From positions 1-21,224 of the forward strand of contig JAGLQQ010000064.1 in NCBI GenBank assembly GCA_023136735.1: 21,224 bases of DNA, written 5' to 3'. The stretch is from Candidatus Omnitrophota bacterium. Its GTDB lineage: Bacteria > Omnitrophota > Gorgyraeia > B26-G9. Below the pieces are notes generated by a model. The model was not told the DNA's origin. It ran no database searches and worked only from the letters and a program-made list of their open reading frames with translations. The position numbers and the translations under genes are program-made. Of this stretch, positions 15,130 through 21,224 are shown piece after piece (positions within the stretch are counted from its first letter, which is position 1; each line of letters begins with the position of its first letter).

Positions 15130-15993
15130 TTAACCCCTTAAGTCCTTTTTCATTTTCTCCCAAATAGCAATAATCGCTTCCTTGGCAGAAGAATCTTCAT
15201 ACTCAATTATAGTCTTCCCTTCCACCATCGCTTGCACTACTGATTTATCAAACATGATCTTTCCTACACATTCGACATTATTTTCACAGCAATACTTTTC
15301 TATTTCCTCTGACATCTGGGTATTTAAATCATATTTATTGATTACTAGCTTTACCGGCACACTAAAATGCCTTGCTACTTCTATAACTCGGGAAGCATCA
15401 TGCAAGCCTGAAAGCGTAGGCTCTGTAACCACCAAGGCACAGTCTATCCCGGATAAAGAAGCAATCACCGGACAGCCTATGCCTGGAGCGCCGTCTATAA
15501 TCACCCACTCACTGCCATTGCTTTCAGCCAGCTCTTTAGCCTTTTTACGCACCAGAGCAACAAGTTTTCCGGAATTTTCTTCTGCTATGCCCAGCTTAGC
15601 ATGCACCATCGGGCCAAACCTTGTATCTGAAACAAACCAGTCTCCGGAAAGGTTCTCCTGCATAATTATCGCTTTTTGCGGGCAGACAAAACTGCAAAAA
15701 CCGCAGCCCTCACAAGCTATAGGATCAACTATATATTCTTCTGTAATTGCCTCAAAGCGGCACGCGCTAATACATTTTCCGCACTGTCGGCACAAATTCT
15801 GATCGATCCAGGCTGTTTTACCGCTTCTGAATTCATGAGACTCTTTAACCGTTGGAGACAATAAAAGATGCAAATCCGCAGCATCAACATCGCAATCCGC
15901 CATGACTTTATTTTGCGCCAGTGCCGCTAATGCACCGGTCATAACAGTTTTGCCGGTGCCGCCCTTTCCGCTAATTATCACTATCTGCTTCAT
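15130..15993 (-). CDS. MinD-type P-loop ATPase with inserted ferredoxin domain (COG1149), copy A
   Basis: A 287-residue ATPase. The deviant Walker A is SGKGGTGKT (8-16) and DCDVDAADLHLLL follows as the switch region. Inserted after about residue 60 is a two-cluster ferredoxin: Cys68, 71, 74 and 78, and Cys94, 97, 100 and 104, each a CxxCxxCxxxC set, enough for two [4Fe-4S] clusters. The ATPase fold then resumes (VIIDGAPGIGCPVIASL, VVTEPTLSGLHD). Such proteins are pairs in ORP gene sets, where they form a complex with the cluster-binding NifX-like protein. It lies 3 bases after the flavoprotein and 11 before DUF169. Its sister (copy B) flanks the other side of the flavoprotein. Whether it acts in cluster assembly or cell-division positioning is not settled. 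Confidence 0.93.
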   Translation of the reverse strand: MKQIVIISGKGGTGKTVMTGALAALAQNKVMADCDVDAADLHLLLSPTVKESHEFRSGKTAWIDQNLCRQCGKCISACRFEAITEEYIVDPIACEGCGFCSFVCPQKAIIMQENLSGDWFVSDTRFGPMVHAKLGIAEENSGKLVALVRKKAKELAESNGSEWVIIDGAPGIGCPVIASLSGIDCALVVTEPTLSGLHDASRVIEVARHFSVPVKLVINKYDLNTQMSEEIEKYCCENNVECVGKIMFDKSVVQAMVEGKTIIEYEDSSAKEAIIAIWEKMKKDLRG

Positions 15994-15996
15994 TTT

Positions 15997-17343
15997 TTAT
16001 ACTTTCTCCGCGGCATCTTCTGCTGCCAGAACAATAGGATACATTGTAGGCGCGCTGGTCAAACAAGGATGTGTCGCCATTTGCAGTGTTTCAAGATCTG
16101 TATAAGAAACCCTTTGCTGCACAGCCATGCCGATAACATTAATCATTTCTCCACAGGATACTCCTCCCGCCACCTGTCCGCCCAGGATAATCCCTGATTT
16201 ACGGGAAAATATCAACTTCACCTTAACCTTACTGGCTCCCGGCAATGTCCCCGGGTGTTTATCCATACCCTGAGCAAGCCCGCTGACAATTTCAAAACCT
16301 TCATTTTTAGCAGTTTGTTCGGTCAACCCAACAGATCCTAATGCCAGATTATCTATATAAGTCGAATAAATCGCGATAGTACCTTTATTCTCACGCACAA
16401 CTTTTAATTGATAAAGGTTGGCTCCCGCGATTCTTGCCTCTGCCGTAGCTGTAGAAGCAAGCATTACAGGAGTGTGTTTGCGTGTATAAAAATCTCTTTT
16501 GCCCGCGCAGTCTCCAACTGCAAAAATATCAGGATCTGATGTCCGCATATACTCATCAACCCATATCCCTTTACCCCGTCCGAGATCTATCCCGGACTGA
16601 ACTGCCAGCTGCACATTAGAAACCGCTCCCACGCCTAAAATAACACTGTCTACTTCTATCTCTTTGCCGTCGGCAAAACAAACTTTTTCGACTTTTTTTT
16701 CTCCTTTTATCTCCTTAACCTGAGTATTAGTGAAAACATTTACTCCGTGGGATTTTAGTTTTTCCTCTGCAAGCTCGGAAAACTCCAAATCAAAGGAATT
16801 CATCAAAAGATTCTTAAACATCTCCACTAAATAGACATTAACTCCATCAAGCTTTGAGATCTCATCAGCAAATTCAACCCCGATAAAACCGCCGCCGACA
16901 ATCAAAACATTCTTCGCTTTTTTAATCTTTTCCACAGCCTTTTTCAAATAGTCCATATCCTTGTATATAGGATAAACACCCTCTTTATCTATACCGGTAA
17001 TCGGCGGCTTAATCGGAGAAGATCCAACCGCAAGGATCAATTTTTCATAGCTGTATTTCTCCTGGCTTTCCCCCGTGACTTCCTTGGCCGCGCGGTCTAT
17101 TGATATTGCTTTATCTATAACAAGTTCAATATTATTTTTTTCAAGCGCCGCATTTCCCAATTTATTTTCATCAGGATTTTTCAAGCTAGCAAACATATAC
17201 GGTATACCGCAAGGAATAGCCCCGTTAGCGAGATCCTTCATAAGCATGATCTTTTTATCCGGATAGCATCTTTTTGCAGTTACCGCGCTGATTATGCCCG
17301 CCGGCCCACCCCCAAGAACAAGAACATCTGCTGCTTTACTCAT
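15997..17343 (-). CDS. FAD-dependent pyridine nucleotide-disulfide oxidoreductase, CoADR/Nox type
   Basis: A 448-residue flavoprotein. The FAD-binding motif is GGGPAG (11-16), the NAD(P)H-binding motif is LIVGGGFIGVEFADE (middle of the protein), and DIFAVGDCAG is the second FAD contact. The single redox cysteine is Cys45 in AIPCGIPYMF, as in CoA-disulfide reductase and persulfide-type or NADH oxidases, which lack the CxxxxC pair. The C-terminal dimer domain ends with the family's HPCLTSAPTMYP, carrying an extra cysteine. A strong GGAGGAG precedes the ATG. It lies between the two ferredoxin-type ATPases (9 and 3 bases), an arrangement that suggests it exchanges electrons with them. CoA disulfide, a polysulfide or oxygen are all possible substrates. 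Confidence 0.9.
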   Translation of the reverse strand: MSKAADVLVLGGGPAGIISAVTAKRCYPDKKIMLMKDLANGAIPCGIPYMFASLKNPDENKLGNAALEKNNIELVIDKAISIDRAAKEVTGESQEKYSYEKLILAVGSSPIKPPITGIDKEGVYPIYKDMDYLKKAVEKIKKAKNVLIVGGGFIGVEFADEISKLDGVNVYLVEMFKNLLMNSFDLEFSELAEEKLKSHGVNVFTNTQVKEIKGEKKVEKVCFADGKEIEVDSVILGVGAVSNVQLAVQSGIDLGRGKGIWVDEYMRTSDPDIFAVGDCAGKRDFYTRKHTPVMLASTATAEARIAGANLYQLKVVRENKGTIAIYSTYIDNLALGSVGLTEQTAKNEGFEIVSGLAQGMDKHPGTLPGASKVKVKLIFSRKSGIILGGQVAGGVSCGEMINVIGMAVQQRVSYTDLETLQMATHPCLTSAPTMYPIVLAAEDAAEKV

Positions 17344-17352
17344 AAACTCCTC

Positions 17353-18207
17353 CTATTTTAATTTGGTTTCCTTAATGTCTTCAAATAATTGTAAAAACTT
17401 ATTTCTATATTCCGGAATTTTTTCTACAATAGATATTCCCCGCGCATATGCCTGGGCTATTTTTTTTTGAAAAGGAATACGCATTAATACCGAAATATTT
17501 TCCTTCGCGCAATATTCCTCTGTTTTATTGTCTCCTAGATCCGAGCGGTTAATCACTACACCAAAAGGAATTTTGAGCTTTCTTACAACTTCAACTGCCA
17601 AAACTAAATCATTAAGACCAAAAGGAGTAGGCTCAGTGACTAGAAGACAGAAATCACTGCCTTTCATCGATGATACCACCGGACACGAAGTGCCGGGCGG
17701 CGCATCAATAATTACTGTCTTGTTTGGATCGATATAGTCTTTTACTTTGCGGATTACCGGCGGAGCCATAGCCTCGCCAACATTAAGTTTACCGTGAACG
17801 AATTGAATGGAGCCACAATAGCCGGCCTCTATAATACCTATCTCTTTGTTCACCTCCGTAATCGCCTGATGCGGACAAAAAAAACTGCACGCACCACATC
17901 CATGACAAAGATTAGTAAATACTAAAATACTGCCTTTGCGATTTTGCTGCGGTGGAACAACAGCAAACGCGTTGTAAGCGCAGACCTCTCTGCACTTGCC
18001 GCAATAAGTACACTTCTTTTCATCAATCTCAGGCACAGGAATAAATACTTTCTGCACTTTTTCTATGCAAGGCTTTAAAAAAATATGCGCGTTAGGCTCC
18101 TCAACATCACAATCAAGAAGCTGAACATTATTAAGAGATAAAGCCAAGTTAACCGCAAGCGTTGTCTTACCGGTACCGCCTTTGCCGCTGGCCACTGCTA
18201 TAATCAT
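17353..18207 (-). CDS. MinD-type P-loop ATPase with inserted ferredoxin domain (COG1149), copy B
   Basis: A 284-residue sister of copy A. The P-loop is SGKGGTGKTT (7-16) and the switch region is DCDVEEPNAHIFL, which differs from copy A's DVDAADLH and matches the usual split into two subtypes of this family. The ferredoxin insert uses Cys66, 69, 72 and 76, and Cys101, 104, 107 and 111. ATPase motifs IDAPPGTSCPVVSSM and VVTEPTPFGLND follow. It is six bases after the methyltransferase stop and nine before the flavoprotein. Two unlike copies side by side imply a heterodimer, as is known for such pairs in other anaerobes. Its job is likely cluster loading or regulated complex assembly; this is inference. 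Confidence 0.93.
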   Translation of the reverse strand: MIIAVASGKGGTGKTTLAVNLALSLNNVQLLDCDVEEPNAHIFLKPCIEKVQKVFIPVPEIDEKKCTYCGKCREVCAYNAFAVVPPQQNRKGSILVFTNLCHGCGACSFFCPHQAITEVNKEIGIIEAGYCGSIQFVHGKLNVGEAMAPPVIRKVKDYIDPNKTVIIDAPPGTSCPVVSSMKGSDFCLLVTEPTPFGLNDLVLAVEVVRKLKIPFGVVINRSDLGDNKTEEYCAKENISVLMRIPFQKKIAQAYARGISIVEKIPEYRNKFLQLFEDIKETKLK

Positions 18208-18213
18208 ATTATT

Positions 18214-18825
18214 TTATTGCTCCTTTCGACTGGCAATGATTAAGTCCTGAACGAAATTTTCCTCTCTAAAAACAGCAAATCCTCTATTCGAAAAAAAAAC
18301 CTGTGCCGCACTTAGATCGTTTTGAAAACAATCATGTTTTCTGCCCTCAAGCGTATGGCATTTATTGATAATGTTCATTCCCGCCTTACTAAAATCACTC
18401 AGGATTATCCTGCCTGCAGGCTTAAGAACTCGAATCATTTCTTTAAGTACCCTGTGAGAATCCTTTAGGTGATGATATACATGAATGCAAAAGATAAAAT
18501 CAAAGCTTTTATCTGGAAAACTTAAACAGCACGCGTCTTCTATTTTAAAATTAGCAAAATTTTGCAATCTATAGTAAGCAAGGGTTAACCTAGCAATATC
18601 CTGGCCTTCCTTGTCTATATCAATCGTCGTAAATCGATATCCATTTTTAGCTAACATCAGCGAAAAGTGTCCTTTTCCAGTACCAACTTCTAAAATATTT
18701 CCCTTAAGTGGTAATGTTTTTTTGAGGACAAACTCTCTTTCTTTAAGCTGATCAAGCCCTAATTTTTTATAAAACTCAATTCTCTCTAGAAATATTTTAT
18801 TATTATCTATTATGTCAGTTTTCAC
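18214..18825 (-). CDS. class I SAM-dependent methyltransferase
   Basis: A 203-residue methyltransferase. SAM motif I is ILEVGTGKGHFS (44-55), followed by TTIDIDKEGQDIA, KSFDFIFCIHVYHHL (motif II) and LKPAGRIILSDFSKAG (motif III). It starts with GTG at 18825, 11 bases after the zinc-ribbon protein, without a clear ribosome binding site. The central position among the small cluster-binding proteins and the ATPases is unusual for a housekeeping methyltransferase and suggests a part in the same pathway. The substrate, which may be a metal, sulfur or small-molecule acceptor, cannot be named from sequence. The C-terminal part (QVFFSNRGFAVFREENFVQ) is typical for small-molecule methyltransferases. 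Confidence 0.82.
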   Translation of the reverse strand: MKTDIIDNNKIFLERIEFYKKLGLDQLKEREFVLKKTLPLKGNILEVGTGKGHFSLMLAKNGYRFTTIDIDKEGQDIARLTLAYYRLQNFANFKIEDACCLSFPDKSFDFIFCIHVYHHLKDSHRVLKEMIRVLKPAGRIILSDFSKAGMNIINKCHTLEGRKHDCFQNDLSAAQVFFSNRGFAVFREENFVQDLIIASRKEQ

Positions 18826-18836
18826 TATTTTAAACT

Positions 18837-19067
18837 TTATTCTCTGTTCATAAACGTTCCGCAGTCAGGGCATTTAACTGAAGTGCACGGCTTCGCCGGA
18901 TGATGCGCTGCCTTAGCTCCGCAATTCGGACACAAACAATACCCGCCTGGCCCTCTGCCTTGAATTTGAAAATCAACACCACTGACTATTTTTCCTTGAC
19001 CTTTGCCCAAACCTCGTCCTGTTCCCGGACCCTTGCCTGAGGGGCCTGTTCCATCTCCTCTTGGCAT
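18837..19067 (-). CDS. small zinc-ribbon protein with the MPRGDGTGP head
   Basis: A 76-residue protein. It starts MPRGDGTGPSGKGPGTGRG, a glycine/arginine-rich segment seen in the DUF5320-type proteins of anaerobes, then a ribbon with paired cysteines in YCLCPNCGAKA and PCTSVKCPDCGTF, enough for one zinc or one Fe-S site. A longer frame starts at 19124, but the ATG at 19067 follows a perfect AGGAGG and gives the known start of the family. The ferredoxin gene ends 17 bases upstream. This small protein has no known function; the same N-terminal head occurs in the DUF5320-type protein and, altered, in the Fur protein of this window. Confidence 0.8.
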   Translation of the reverse strand: MPRGDGTGPSGKGPGTGRGLGKGQGKIVSGVDFQIQGRGPGGYCLCPNCGAKAAHHPAKPCTSVKCPDCGTFMNRE

Positions 19068-19084
19068 ATCACACCTCCTGATTC

Positions 19085-19252
19085 TTATAAAGCAATCGCC
19101 TCTTGCGGACACTGGGCTATGCAATTTTCACAATCAATACACTTTTGATCAACTACAGCTTTTCTATTTTTAATCTCTATTGCTTGTACCGGACAAGCCT
19201 CAATACAATTACCGCATCCAGTACATTTATCGTTATCTATTGTGACAGACAT
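19085..19252 (-). CDS. 2[4Fe-4S] ferredoxin, 55 residues
   Basis: A short electron carrier of the clostridial type. It reads MSVTIDNDKCTGCGNCIEAC and, after a linker, KCIDCENCIAQCP. The cysteines at 10, 13, 16 and 20 and at 38, 41, 44 and 48 form the two CxxCxxCxxxCP sets. The ATG at 19252 follows GGAGAAG. It sits between a NifX-like gene (15 bases) and the small zinc-ribbon gene (17 bases). It probably passes electrons to or from the ferredoxin-type ATPases or the flavoprotein in the same transcript. The family call is very safe; partners are inferred. Confidence 0.93.
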   Translation of the reverse strand: MSVTIDNDKCTGCGNCIEACPVQAIEIKNRKAVVDQKCIDCENCIAQCPQEAIAL

Positions 19253-19267
19253 TTTTCTTCTCCATTT

Positions 19268-19633
19268 TCAACTTGTTCCAAAATGAGAATCCACGCTGGG
19301 ACCTTTAGTTGTTTGAAATCCATTGCTTTTATACTTTTCAATAGCATCTTTTATCTTGCCTGAAACCCCGGTGATCACCTCAACTCCGACTGCTTTTAAG
19401 GTCGAAAAGGCATTAGGCCCGACATTACCTGTGAGAATAGTGCTGACTTGTTTTTTCGCAATTAATTGCCCTGACTGTATGCCTGCGCCGCCTGAACTGT
19501 CAATATTAGGATTACTCACAGCTTCAAATTCTAATGTCTCAGTATCGACAATTATAAAATATTGACAACGTCCAAACCGAGGGTCAACATCCGCATCTAA
19601 ATTATCTCCTTGTGCAGTAATACAAATCTTCAT
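19268..19633 (-). CDS. NifX/ORP-like (dinitrogenase iron-molybdenum cofactor type) protein, MTH1175 style
   Basis: A 121-residue protein of the Di-Nase_FeMo-co family (PF02579 type), a ribonuclease-H-like fold that holds metal-sulfur clusters in NifX, NafY and orange protein. Typical features are the start MKICITAQG, DPRFGRCQYFIIVDTET and the conserved GGAGIQSGQ and TGNVGPNAFSTLKAVGVEV segments. It starts inside the stop of the second NifX-like gene with a four-base ATGA overlap. It lacks the acidic/His/Cys-rich tail of its neighbour. No nitrogenase structural gene is in the window, so a nitrogenase role is unlikely; a general cluster carrier or an ORP-like function is more plausible. Confidence 0.92.
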   Translation of the reverse strand: MKICITAQGDNLDADVDPRFGRCQYFIIVDTETLEFEAVSNPNIDSSGGAGIQSGQLIAKKQVSTILTGNVGPNAFSTLKAVGVEVITGVSGKIKDAIEKYKSNGFQTTKGPSVDSHFGTS

Positions 19634-20046
19634 AGACTTCTCTCCTCTTCATGCTCACAATCATCTTCATTAGGATGGTCACAAGCTGTTTTATCAACAC
19701 CATACCCTTTACCAGCACCTGGATTGCAAAGGCTTTCTCCGCCTTCTAATTTTCCCTGTTTTAATTTTTCAATCACATCATCTATGGTCCCGCTAATGCC
19801 AAGAATAGTTTTTATTTTAAATTCATTAAAAAAACCTATTGCCCTCATACCCATTCCGCCGGAAATAATATAATTAGCTCCCTGTTCATTTAAAAACTGA
19901 GGTATGCGTCCAGGCTCATGCCCTGGATTTTCAACAATTGACCTAGAAACTACATTATCGCCATCCATCTCCAACATTGTATAAGACGGACATCTGCCAA
20001 AATGTTCCGCGACAACATTACCATCGGTTGATATAGCTATTTTCAA
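19630..20046 (-). CDS. NifX/ORP-like protein with Cys/His/acidic tail
   Basis: A 138-residue protein of the same fold as its neighbour. Its core is MKIAISTDGNVVAEHFGRCP, with VENPGHEPGRIPQFLNEQG and IISGGMGMRAIGFF. The last 35 residues form a distinct tail with CNPGAGKGYG, CDHPNEDDC and EHEEERSL, rich in Cys, His and Asp/Glu, which looks like a flexible metal-binding arm. The start is TTG at 20046, supported by AAAGGAGG and by the family's usual beginning. It overlaps the next NifX-like gene by four bases, so equal amounts of both should be made, fitting a heteromeric pair. Confidence 0.92.
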   Translation of the reverse strand: MKIAISTDGNVVAEHFGRCPSYTMLEMDGDNVVSRSIVENPGHEPGRIPQFLNEQGANYIISGGMGMRAIGFFNEFKIKTILGISGTIDDVIEKLKQGKLEGGESLCNPGAGKGYGVDKTACDHPNEDDCEHEEERSL

Positions 20047-20129
20047 TTTTTACCTCCTTTAATAATATAACGATAGGCAGGGTAAAAATACCGTTCCTCC
20101 CCGCCTATCACTTCGTTAAATTTGCAGCC

Positions 20130-20426
20130 TTATTCTGCTGCTCCGGAATCCAATTCTTCAATGCGTTTGCTTATAGCGTTAACCTCACTTTGCATAGCCT
20201 GCAGCTGGCCTTTCAGCATAGCTGCCTCTTGCTGTGAAGTTATAGCCGGCATATTATAGGAATAATCAACAGCATTTCCTCTAAAGCCAAACCCGCGTCC
20301 AAAACCGCGTCCAAAACCGCGCCCGCCAAATCCTCTGCCTGCACCTGCAGGCTGCGCACAATTACCTCTTCCTCCGCCTGTCATTGCTCCTTCTCCTCTT
20401 GGGCCTGTTCCGTTAAAACCTGGCAT
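20130..20426 (-). CDS. DUF5320-type protein, Gly/Arg-rich with C-terminal coiled coil
   Basis: A 98-residue protein. The start MPGFNGTGPRGEGAMTGGG is the family head. A middle section repeats GRGFGRGF (encoded by near-identical 12-base repeats around 20295-20325), and the C-terminal 40 residues (AMLKGQLQAMQSEVNAISK) form a short coiled coil, so it probably oligomerises. I use the ATG at 20426, eight bases behind AGGAGG, instead of a GTG at 20435, because the MP start is universal in the family. It is the first gene of the large operon, behind a Fur-box-like palindrome. Function is unknown. Confidence 0.8.
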   Translation of the reverse strand: MPGFNGTGPRGEGAMTGGGRGNCAQPAGAGRGFGGRGFGRGFGRGFGFRGNAVDYSYNMPAITSQQEAAMLKGQLQAMQSEVNAISKRIEELDSGAAE

Positions 20427-20442
20427 ATCACTCACCTCCTCG

Positions 20443-20466
20443 ATTTGTCCGCCTAGGCGGACAAAT
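20443..20466. repeat. 24-bp perfect palindrome, copy 2 of the GTCCGCCTAGGCGGAC repeat
   Basis: The same 16-bp core as at 8935-8950 sits here at 20447-20462, extended by four matched A/T bases on each side. It lies 17 bases upstream of the DUF5320 start, next to its ribosome binding site, so in the mRNA it could fold into a strong hairpin just 5' of it. Confidence 0.85.
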
Positions 20467-20540
20467 TGATCTCAAACCCTTTTAGGGGGAGAGATCTTTG
20501 ATTAAATACCGCCACTTGTTTTGCCCTTGCAAAACTAGCA

Positions 20541-20585
20541 GGATATTACCATATCCTCTGTTTAATGAAAACCATTTTCATTAAA
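20541..20585 (-). promoter_or_regulatory. Fur-box-like operator and promoter of the large operon
   Basis: A perfect 11-bp inverted repeat, TTTAATGAAAA-CCA-TTTTCATTAAA (20561-20585), resembles the Fur/Zur box in its AATGA...TCATT half-sites. On the - strand TTTTCA (a weak -35, 20571-20566 within the repeat) and TAATAT (a -10 in the 20541-20556 region) are about 17 bases apart, so a bound Fur protein would block the promoter. A second inverted repeat, GGATAT-TACC-ATATCC (20541-20556), overlaps the -10. The repeats are seen directly; Fur binding is inferred from the Fur gene immediately upstream. Confidence 0.6.
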
Positions 20586-20598
20586 TAAGTAAAATTTT

Positions 20599-21072
20599 TT
20601 AGTTCCCTTTTTGACATACCGAACAAATTCCGTAGAACTGAATAATATGACTCGTTATATCAAATCCGTATTTTTTAGACAATCCCTTTTCTGTTGTTTT
20701 AAGCAGCTCAATTTCTTCATTGATAAATTCCGTATAATCAATTATCCGCATGCATTTCGTGCAAACAAGATGATGATGGTGATGGCTTTTTTTAGATCCC
20801 TCCACAAGTTCATATCGGGCTCTTCCGTCGCCAAAATCAAATTTAAAGACCAGTCCCATATTAACAAGTATTTCTAGCGTCCTATAAATAGTTGTAAGCC
20901 CAACTGCCGGATTAGCCGGATGCACTTTGTTATAAACATCTTCAGCACTTAAATGCTTTTCCGCAATCATTAAAACACCTAAAATAGCTTCTCTGCCTGC
21001 GGTTATTCTGTATCCGCATCCTCTAAATCGCCCATGCCACCATACCGGGCCTGCTCCATCACGTCTTGGCAT
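20599..21072 (-). CDS. Fur-family metal-dependent regulator with unusual N-terminal head
   Basis: A 157-residue repressor. The winged-helix domain starts at GYRITAGREAIL (about 20-31), with the recognition helix in VGLTTIYRTLEILVNMGLV (57-75). The metal-binding half has a His run (97-101), Cys104 and Cys107 in VCTKC, and Cys150 and Cys153 in ICSVC near the end, the structural zinc site of Fur, Zur or PerR. The first 19 residues, MPRRDGAGPVWWHGRFRGC, are not part of any normal Fur; they copy the MPxxDGxGP head of the two small proteins of this cluster. AAGGAG precedes the ATG at 21072. Which metal or peroxide it senses is open. Confidence 0.92.
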   Translation of the reverse strand: MPRRDGAGPVWWHGRFRGCGYRITAGREAILGVLMIAEKHLSAEDVYNKVHPANPAVGLTTIYRTLEILVNMGLVFKFDFGDGRARYELVEGSKKSHHHHHLVCTKCMRIIDYTEFINEEIELLKTTEKGLSKKYGFDITSHIIQFYGICSVCQKGN

Positions 21073-21083
21073 ATTACTTCTCC

Positions 21084-21137
21084 TTATTGGAAACCATTCC
21101 CAATAATAAGTATACCTCGTTTTCTACATCATGTCAA
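21084..21137 (-). promoter_or_regulatory. promoter of the Fur gene with inverted-repeat operator
   Basis: A perfect -35 (TTGACA, 21137-21132) and a good -10 (TATACT, 21114-21109) are 17 bases apart. Downstream, TTATTGG (21084-21090) and CCAATAA (21100-21106) form a 7-bp inverted repeat (9 of 10 positions paired if extended) that overlaps the transcription start and reaches the ribosome binding site. This fits autoregulation by the Fur protein. The half-sites differ from those at 20561-20585, so a different regulator is possible. Confidence 0.65.
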
Positions 21138-21224
21138 GCTTTTCCACAATTCCCCAACTCCTAGATAGAAAACACTTTTCCTTTGCTTATCAACCAGATG
21201 GGGAAATTGTATTTGCGGATTTTA

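Noticed and set aside
15182..15802. + strand open frame of 206 codons opposite a ferredoxin-type MinD ATPase
   Set aside because: It is antisense to clear P-loop and ferredoxin motifs; composition and start do not support a gene.
19268..20046. Nitrogenase cofactor assembly (NifX) as part of nitrogen fixation
   Set aside because: No nifHDK, nifB, nifE or nifN genes are in the window, and this fold is widespread in anaerobes without nitrogenase; an ORP-like or general role fits better.
20295..20325. Short tandem repeats resembling a CRISPR or minisatellite
   Set aside because: They are 12-base coding repeats for GRGF units inside the DUF5320 protein; there are no spacers.
1..21224. tRNA, rRNA, CRISPR array, transposase or phage genes
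   Set aside because: I saw no cloverleaf, rRNA-like stretch, repeat-spacer pattern or recombinase motif anywhere in the window.

Overview
The window looks like chromosome from an anaerobic, diderm bacterium with moderate-to-low GC. An RND permease and an outer-membrane TolC-type protein imply two membranes. Ferredoxin-carrying MinD ATPases, NifX-like proteins, a DUF169 protein and a flavoprotein of the CoA-disulfide-reductase family are typical of strict anaerobes. A candidate phylum such as Omnitrophota would fit, but that is an impression from gene content, not a proven placement. No rRNA, tRNA, CRISPR array or intact insertion sequence was seen.

Layout. Only the first gene, a SlyD-type peptidyl-prolyl isomerase (107-535), is confidently on the + strand. 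All other confident genes are on the - strand and are described here from right to left, in their reading direction. (A) 21072-20599: a Fur-family regulator with its own sigma70-like promoter and an inverted repeat at its start. (B) 20426 to about 9509: a tightly packed run of 18 genes behind a Fur-box-like palindrome. It holds a DUF5320-type protein, two NifX/ORP-like proteins, a 55-residue 2[4Fe-4S] ferredoxin, a small zinc-ribbon protein, a methyltransferase, two ferredoxin-containing MinD ATPases flanking a flavoprotein, a DUF169 protein, an Mrp/Nbp35 ATPase, a radical SAM protein, a divergent PanD, a DUF89 phosphatase, a peptide deformylase, a metallo-beta-lactamase-fold hydrolase, a NifU/IscU-like scaffold and a SpeD-like protein. 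(C) 9346-6526: an ArsR regulator with a consensus-like promoter and palindromic operator, followed by thioredoxin, an FmdB zinc ribbon, OsmC, a lone J-domain protein, a lone CZB zinc-binding protein and a methyltransferase. (D) 6525-5763: a gene-poor stretch with two overlapping open frames that look like remnants. (E) 5762-574: an RND permease, a TolC-like outer-membrane protein and a YhbS-type acetyltransferase.

How it fits together. Block B resembles the anaerobe-specific ORP (orange protein)/MinD/NifX gene sets: ATPases that can carry clusters, NifX-fold proteins that bind metal clusters, an Mrp carrier and a U-type scaffold. The candidate Fur operator suggests metal (iron) control. The PanD, DUF89 and CoADR-like genes hint at a side branch in CoA or thiol chemistry. 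Block C is a compact thiol-redox and zinc-protein cassette under ArsR. The most promising undescribed system here is block B, whose regulator (Fur) carries the same N-terminal sequence head as two small proteins of the cluster.
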